DNA of 64,000 bases from Symbiodinium kawagutii (taxonomy: Eukaryota; Sar; Dinophyceae; Suessiales; Symbiodiniaceae): NCBI GenBank assembly GCA_009767595.1, contig VSDK01028109.1, forward strand, positions 63,583 to 127,582. Direction: 5' to 3'. Positions 58,004-64,000 of this stretch are shown piece by piece. Under the pieces are notes generated by a model that saw only the letters and a list, made by a program, of their open reading frames with translations, had not been told where the DNA came from and searched no databases. The number at the start of each line of letters is the position of its first letter. Within the stretch, counting starts at the first letter, position 1. The position numbers and the translations under genes are program-made.

Positions 58004-59218
58004 TATGTTCAACTAGAAGCATTACCGTGGCAAGGTTAATATCATGTCTGGCAAACAGCCAAATCCATCGAAATCGCTGTGCCAACATGACTTCGTCAAC
58101 ATGACTATGGGTCATGATGGTATCTCATGATTGCCTTGATTGAAAGTAAAGCTCCTCCAAAAGTGACATTGAATGATCAGCTCATACGATCTTCCTAAAT
58201 ATATGCAAGTACAAATATGTACAATATATATATATATACATATATGTTGAAATCACTTGAAATCATGGTTTAGAAAACCACGTGTCTTTTGATTTGATAC
58301 TTGCTGATTCCACACAAAACCGTACTAATGTGTTCCTACGTTTACTTCGAATGTTACTGAGTCTCGCTTTCATGTTGGAACGCTGCGCTTTGTCTCATGG
58401 CAGGAGGGCAGAGCGACAAACTGCGAAGAGGCCCTCTGGTCACCTCAACCTCTGCACTCCAGCACGACCAAAACATTTCAACCTATCGCTTTTGTGTCAT
58501 ACTATAACCATCCGTCTTCTCACCTACCATTGGTACAGTAGGGATTGTGAAAACAATATGTCTAAAACAAATAAAACCGGAATTCATTCCCCGTGGGCAC
58601 CATGCCCATCAGTACACGAGGTTGATGGAGTAGTATGATCTAGTTTAGTGAGTCGGTTCAGTTGCGAAGTCCAGGTATCAATCTGGAAAAACGCACCATG
58701 CTCAAAATTCTCGGCTGGCCGCAGACAGGATTTGATCGATCTATCATGGACAGCCTGTCGTGCGCCCACTGTTTCATGCGGTCTGCTGAAACAAGAGAGA
58801 ATTGGACATCGACCGGTTTTTGCACGGTTACTGTTGAGACTTGCCATGTTTTTTATCATTTCTTTTCATCTTTATCATTCAAAGCATGAGGGGCACATTG
58901 ACGAAGCACCCTTCCAGCCAGTGCAATGCTTCGATTCTTCAAAGTTTCTTGGATTGATAGAAATAAGTCTACTGCCAAACATGTTCATAGTGATGGAAAG
59001 CTCTCCGTTTGTGTCACCATTTTCAAGAGAAGCCTAGCCATGCCCAAAATATTTGTCAAACCTTTGAACTGGTGCAAGTTCACACAGTTGATCTTGTCAA
59101 AGCAACCTCAGCTCTGTTCTTCTTTACTATGCAGATAGATAGACATACATGATACATGAAGTGATATATATATATATATACAGTATATAAATGGATAGAC
59201 GGACAAATGTATAGATGC

Positions 59219-59260
<42 letters not shown>

Positions 59261-60273
59261 GGATCTCTGGATACTAGATAGATAGATAGATAGATAGATA
59301 GATGGATCTCTGGATACGTGGATAGACGATTGAATAGATTCATCGACTGGTTTGTAGAAATTCATAGTGTAGCTCAGTGTCAAAAGCTGGATGCTAAATG
59401 GTTCTGTTTGCTGTTGACACTGCTCAGGTTTGTGGATAGATTGATTGATAGATAAGATGGATAGACAGACAGGCGGACAAACAGATGGATAGACAGGGAG
59501 AGATAGACAAAATAAACAGATACGATTCAGAAATCGATACTCAATACATCTCAGTACCAACGCAAGCCAAAGATAGTGGCAGGTTCATTCTCGCTCGCTT
59601 GGAGCTCCGGTTGATCAACTTCTGCGAGTCCAGTGTGCCACCGAAAATGCTTTCCCTGGCTCCAGGGCTTCTGATCAGAGATCCATATTGATAAACCCCC
59701 ACCAGTTTAACCATGAAAAGCCGGTAAAGTTTTGCTGCAAACGTCTCTTCATCTTTGCAACACATTGGGTACAAAGGATTGGCTCCTGCTGGTTTGCCCT
59801 GCAAACCAATTCTTCATCCCCACGAGACAATTGAGTGTGTTCGGAGCTTTTGGATTCGAAGGGAAAAAATAAACATACAATGAGTAAACCGATTGATATT
59901 CCTTCTCTGCAGCCTATTGTGCATTTCCCTTCGAGCTATCACCTGGAGACCGCTACAAATGGTACTCGATTCTTCACAAAATGATGCAATGAATGTGGAG
60001 GACAATTGGCCCCGCATCTGCATTGTCAGGTTTCTTTAGTGAGTGTATGCCCCCCCACCTGTGGCTTGGGCTGCTGCTTTGCGAACGGATTGTGGTCGCG
60101 CTGTGTGGTAATTACCATGAAAAGCCGGTGATTTACCCCAAAAAATCGGTTGGCGTAATCACTATTCACGGGGTAACATTATTAAGTATTATTAATTATT
60201 CACTAAGATCCAACATGACAGGAGAACCCACAGAGTGTTCTGCATTTTGCTCGCGGCGACAAAGGTATGCGCG
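58004..60273. other. Spacer with microsatellites
   Basis: No gene is firmly supported. A TA run lies at about 58224-58240. At 58648-59037 a plus frame includes SAGRRQDLIDLSWTACRAP and a hydrophobic stretch but is unrecognised. GATA arrays follow. AACCATGAAAAGCCGGTAAA at about 59709 and CCATGAAAAGCCGGTGATTT at 60115 are similar short motifs. Confidence 0.35.
59220..59306. repeat. GATA microsatellite
   Basis: Two arrays of GATA units (about 59221-59260 and 59274-59302), each followed by TGGATCTCTGGATAC, so the array plus tail is itself duplicated. Confidence 0.95.
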
Positions 60274-60647
60274 TTTCAAGGAGGACAACTTTGCATGCTC
60301 CTGAAGCATTCTACTCAGCTCTTTGTCTGGTAGACACCACCCGGCACACCGCAGTCACCTGAACGCTGCATCGTCAGCACATGCCAGTGCAATAGCTCAA
60401 GAAGCAGCCAATGACGCTTGCATATGATATTTCCTGCTGGACTTGTTTCCAAGCGCTGAAATGACAGGACACCGAAACAAAATCCTAAAAGCAATCCTAT
60501 TTTCTTAGATATATATATATATATATATACAAAAGCCTTTAAAACTTTAAAAAACATCTTAAAGCCATCCTAGAACCATCCGAGAACCATCCTAGAACCA
60601 TCCGAGAATCATCCTAGAACCATCCTGAACCCACCCACAAGGGGCAC
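60274..60647. repeat. Dispersed 330-370-bp repeat, copy 2
   Basis: Same orientation as 54366-54694, including CTCTTTGTCTGGTAGACACC and ACCCGGCACACCGCAG. A (TA)n insertion at about 60510-60529 and more CATCCTAGAACCATCCGAGA units make it longer. Confidence 0.85.
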
Positions 60648-60826
60648 TTCCCAGTTGGTGCTGCTCCCTCAAGGGCCTGTGAAACGGCACTCACCGACCC
60701 TGAGTACCAAACCCCAATGAGTTGCCGAAGCATGCGCGTACTTGGGCCCAGGGACCGAAATTTCCAAGAGGGTGGCAACAATCCAAGGAGAGTAAGTTCC
60801 CGTAAATCGTCATCACAACACCTTGT
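60648..60826. other. Spacer
   Basis: I see nothing recognisable. Confidence 0.4.
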
Positions 60827-61010
60827 CATTTGTCTCATCACGGTCCTTCTCAGTGTCATTTCTCGCATCACAGCTGTTCTCAGTGTCATCGCAGTTCTTC
60901 TCAGAGTCATTTATCTCATCATGGTTCTTTTAAGTGTCATGTCTGTCATCGAGGTTCTTTTCAGTGTTATGTCTCTCATCACAGTCCTTCTCAGGGTCGG
61001 GTCTCTTCTG
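60827..61010. repeat. About 30-bp imperfect tandem repeat
   Basis: Six to seven diverged units of TTCTCAGTGTCAT followed by CTCATCACGG-like sequence. Isolated further units TCTCAGTGTCATC occur at 61278 and 61303. Confidence 0.8.
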
Positions 61011-61044
61011 ACAACTCCTGTTAGCAGCACCTCTTTTCTGACAT

Positions 61045-61155
61045 CTCTATCTCTCTCTCTCTCTCTCTCGCTCTCTGTCTATCTCTCTCTCTCTCTCTCT
61101 CTCGCTCTCTGTCTCTCTATCTCTCTCTCTCTCTCTCCCTCCCTCTGTCTCTCTC
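61045..61155. repeat. CT-rich microsatellite
   Basis: (TC)n with interspersed TCGCTCTCTGTC units; the pattern TCTCGCTCTCTGTCTATCTC repeats about twice. Confidence 0.95.
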
Positions 61156-62587
61156 AAAATAGTACAAATTGTCAGCTTGAAAAGGAAACTTTCGTACAAG
61201 ATCTCCTCATGGAAGTTGGGAGAAACAGCGGCATGTCATTTCGACAGTCACACGAACCAACACGAACCTTGCGCTCTTCTCAGTGTCATCTTGCTCTCAG
61301 GACATCTCAGTGTCATCTCTGTCTTGCAACTCAGCTGACTTCTCAATGTGAGTTGTTTTAGCAGTGTGTGCTCGGTTGAAAGTTCGTGCGGAAGCTTCTC
61401 TTCCAAATTTCCTCGGATGATAAGCATATATCCGATGTGACTTTGCTGTCCAAAACATTGGGAGCGGAGTGTGAGCATTTGTCAGCACATGTTTAAAATT
61501 GAGAGATATTCTGTACAAGTAATTTGTGTCTAATCATGGACACACATCAATGTTTTCTGCAGTTGAGGCAGCCTGTCTACAATTTCTGAAGAAACACTGC
61601 ATGCTTAGAAAAGGACGAACAACCTTTCCGCCTGGAAAATAGCAGTTCATAAAGGGAGCATTGTAAGTAACTGACAATCAATAGCAGCATCCAAGCAAAC
61701 TGCATTCTTATAGCAAATGTTTCAGGGTTGCCGATGAAAATCCATTATATATGTCTCATTGTTTTCTAAACCGTTAAAGTCTATGTAATTTGAAGACAAT
61801 CATGTTTGCTGGAAGAAACGTTCTGCCTTGTCTTGGCATTTGGCTTAGGCCAATTTAAGGCCTTCATGTCCAAACAGCACAATCCTTTGCCAGCCAAAAG
61901 GCAAGTTTCTGGGAGGGGAAGTTGTGTTTGGCTTTTCCTGCCAGGTGAGAGTCTCTAGAGTTGTCTCGTGCCTGCTTCCTCCTTCCTCACGTGGCATAGA
62001 AAGCAGCGAGCGCAAAGGCTCTGGGGGCACACTATCCGAAGCTTCAGCTCTCTGAGTGGACTCCCGGATCCCAATCCGTTTCAGCACCCGTGCAGGCCCT
62101 TTGACCGAGCGAGCGACGACTACAGGTGGGATCACCGTCACCGTTACGAAGCTGACATACATTCTGGATCACGCTGGCATTCTTTATGGCATCGCCACTG
62201 GTTCGGGTCGGTGCCGCCCTAGGATCTGGAGCTCGCAGGTGTCCGGCGAGGGTGCCTGCTGCAATCCCTGGAAGAAAGTAGCGAGGGAGAGAAGAAGGAA
62301 GAAGCTGGCAACCTCTTCAGTAAATCGCTTCTCACATAAAATCTACAGAAACAACCCTCTCACCTGGCATGTGGGGAATACCCACAAGGACAATGCAATG
62401 TGAAGAATCTGGTAGTTGTATCCTCTCTTTTTTTGAAGTGCAAACCACACTTTGGTGATTGTATATTGATGTTGTCGGTGCACCAATGGTCCCTCCTTCA
62501 GATGCTTACTGTTGGGTTCACACGTCAACTAACTTGAAATTGACGTAGAGTCCAAGCCATCAAATTGCAGGTGCAACTTTGTTGATG
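61156..62587. other. Spacer with one ambiguous coding island
   Basis: At 61848-62165 the minus strand has a continuous frame (VIPPVVVARSVKGPARVLKR, continuing IGIRESTQRAEASDSVPPEP). The plus strand is also open, 61968-62222 (RHRYEADIHSGSRWHSLWHR) and 62056-62403. One is probably an exon; I lean to the minus strand for its composition. No product is recognised. Confidence 0.3.
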
Positions 62588-62690
62588 TGGATGTTTCTCA
62601 AAATAGGGATACCCCTAAATCACCCAATGTTAATCATTTACAGCAATAAACCAAGCAATTTGGGGGGTTCCCTGTTTTGAGAAACCCACA
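62588..62690. repeat. Palindromic MITE-like element, family A
   Basis: The best preserved copy: left end GATGTTTCTCAAAATAGGGA and right end TCCCTGTTTTGAGAAACCCA are inverted repeats. The internal CAGCAATAAACCAAGCAATT matches the 24258 copy. Confidence 0.85.
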
Positions 62691-63155
62691 TGTGCTAGTG
62701 ACAGTGTCCGTGAAATGCTTGGCTGAGATTTTCACGTTGCACACAGCAACCTTAGCCAAACCTGAGGGTAAAGCATCACGGTTGTTCAGCACCACTGCGC
62801 ATCTTGTGCCATCTCTGATATTCATCTGCAATGGTAAATGTCAAACAGAAAACTCTGTTGCAATAACTCATGAAGAAACCTTCACTCAAGTGCATGCTGC
62901 GGTGAGCTTCGACAAAAGACAAGGAGTCAAAACGGAGTGTAGAATCTCATTCTGAGGTTCTCACATTGCTTGAGCTTCTGCGAAGTCCTAACCATCCAAC
63001 ACCAAACATTGTGTAAACACAAATTTTAACAGATGGGCAAATTGCAAAGATGTCATGGAACGCATGATGTGTACTTCAAATTCCATTTCCCACCATTGTT
63101 CAGTGGGGTGCGACTTTGTCACTGCGGGGGCTGTGAATGTGTCTGTCGCGCTGTG
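62691..63155. other. Spacer
   Basis: No gene is supported beyond weak plus-strand frames. Confidence 0.35.
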
Positions 63156-63290
63156 TCTGTCGCTCTCCTCTCCACGTTTTTGTTTCTTTTTCTTCTTGCT
63201 CTTCTTGTTGTATTTCTCTTCAGCACCCAAATCCTTAGACGGGACTCCATTCTCATCACGTCGCAGCTCCATAGCAACACCAAATTTGCT
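63156..63290 (-). CDS. Lysine-rich exon, copy A
   Basis: The minus frame reads ELRRDENGVPSKDLGAEEKY, then NKKSKKKKKQKRGEE. It is closely related to 63876-63990 in the same orientation. The basic tail could be a nuclear or nucleolar signal; no family is recognised. An ATG lies just upstream (MELRRDENG) and the frame continues to 62988, but similarity to copy B ends at about 63165. Confidence 0.45.
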
Positions 63291-63875
63291 CAATTCGAGC
63301 TAAAATCATGAGAGGCACGTCAAAAATCTGAATTCTGGATACTCTAGATCCTGTCTGCGCTTGTCCACTTCCTATTGTCTCAAGCTATTTGCATTCGCTT
63401 CCATTGTATATTGCCGCGTTGCATTCAAATTGCTGTCGGTAAAAGTGCAAATGTATTCAATGTTCTCTCCCAGCGAGGCTGCAATCAATGTCAGCAAAAC
63501 CGTTTGACTCAAGCCGCTTACTTTTTCCTCTCAAAAAATAATCTTGTTGAACGACCCTCAAAATGGATCAAAAGCAGGCTGTCGTAGCCAACAACTGACA
63601 TGCATCAGGGTGGCGTAAGGGTTCACGTCATCGTCTTCAAATGGATCTGTGCTTGCTTCTGCCTCGCATCCACAAGACTTGGTACCAAGAAACGGCATAC
63701 AGGGCCGCAGGCTGCACATCATGAAATAGGTGCCGTCCCTGCATTAAAGCGACTGATCAATCACAACGTCTCTCCACAAGGTTCGCCGTTGGTTAAGAAA
63801 CCATATGCTGCTCCATGACTCATTTTTTGTGGGATGCATATGATTATAAGCCTGGCCATAGATGATGGTACTCTC
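63291..63875. other. Spacer between the two lysine-rich exon copies
   Basis: No gene is supported. Weak plus-strand open frames only. Confidence 0.35.
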
Positions 63876-63990
63876 TTGCCTGTCCACTTTCGCGTTTCTG
63901 TTTCTTTTCCTTCTTGCTCTTCTTGTTGTCCTTCTCTTCAGCACCCAAATCCTCGGGGAATCCATTCTCATCACCTCTGAAGAAGCTCTA
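63876..63990 (-). CDS. Lysine-rich exon, copy B
   Basis: The minus frame reads FFRGDENGFPEDLGAEEKDN, then KKSKKEKKQKRESG, and reaches a possible GACAG|GCAAGA donor (a GC donor, as used in dinoflagellates). It aligns with copy A over about 38 residues with one small gap. The 5' part is preceded by a TAG/AG that could be an acceptor. Confidence 0.45.
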
Positions 63991-64000
63991 CAACAATAAC

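Overview
The window looks like nuclear DNA of a dinoflagellate, most likely a Symbiodiniaceae-type alga. This is an inference from four things seen in the sequence. A ubiquitin-like/RCC1-repeat protein carries the VVTWG...GGDSS repeat that I know from Symbiodinium. Short coding islands with GC-rich third positions sit in long, degenerate TGATGG/TTAATGG-type spacer. Acceptors are of the AG|G type next to GT donors. Small palindromic repeats and microsatellites are abundant. Genes are sparse: few coding regions can be supported well, and much of the rest is intron-like or intergenic.

Layout. 1-3.6 kb: spacer, then an intact single-exon RCC1-repeat gene (2169-3647). 3.6-19 kb: mostly spacer with short plus-strand exon-like islands carrying a W-A-(L/F)-A motif typical of RAP/FASTK-like helical-repeat proteins, plus a large GATGAC microsatellite. 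19.25 kb: a single-exon EF-hand protein. 20-28 kb: spacer, microsatellites, foldback repeats and one minus-strand RAP-like exon. 28.3-29.5 kb: three pieces of an ankyrin-repeat gene, one with an apparent frameshift. 31.2-38.9 kb: a two-exon gene for a cohesin-loader (Scc2/NIPBL-like) HEAT protein; the two open frames join in frame across a 3.8-kb GT-AG intron. 41-46.9 kb: a strikingly AT-rich tract around an assembly gap, ending in two tandem inverted-repeat-bounded elements filled with a GGAACCTTCC minisatellite. 47.9-48.9 kb, minus strand: a Gfo/Idh/MocA-type oxidoreductase. 50.8-51.4 kb, minus strand: a possible secreted Cys-rich protein. 55.8-56.9 kb: a degenerate DNA transposon with 20-bp terminal inverted repeats and the C-terminal part of an ISXO2/IS1595 (Merlin-like) transposase. 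57-64 kb: spacer, microsatellites, a second copy of a 330-370-bp dispersed repeat, and a duplicated lysine-rich minus-strand exon.

The most unusual observation is at 45.36-45.7 kb. The left half of the first tandem element is a copy of the second element in which almost every difference is G:C to A:T. The bias fades with distance from the gap. This resembles repeat-directed hypermutation (RIP-like cytosine deamination) or, alternatively, an artefact at a gap edge. At least three families of roughly 100-bp palindromic (MITE-like) elements recur across the window.

There is no operon-like organisation, and I see no functional link among the main genes (RCC1/ubiquitin-like, EF-hand, ankyrin, Scc2, oxidoreductase). 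Exon boundaries given for minor islands are approximate.
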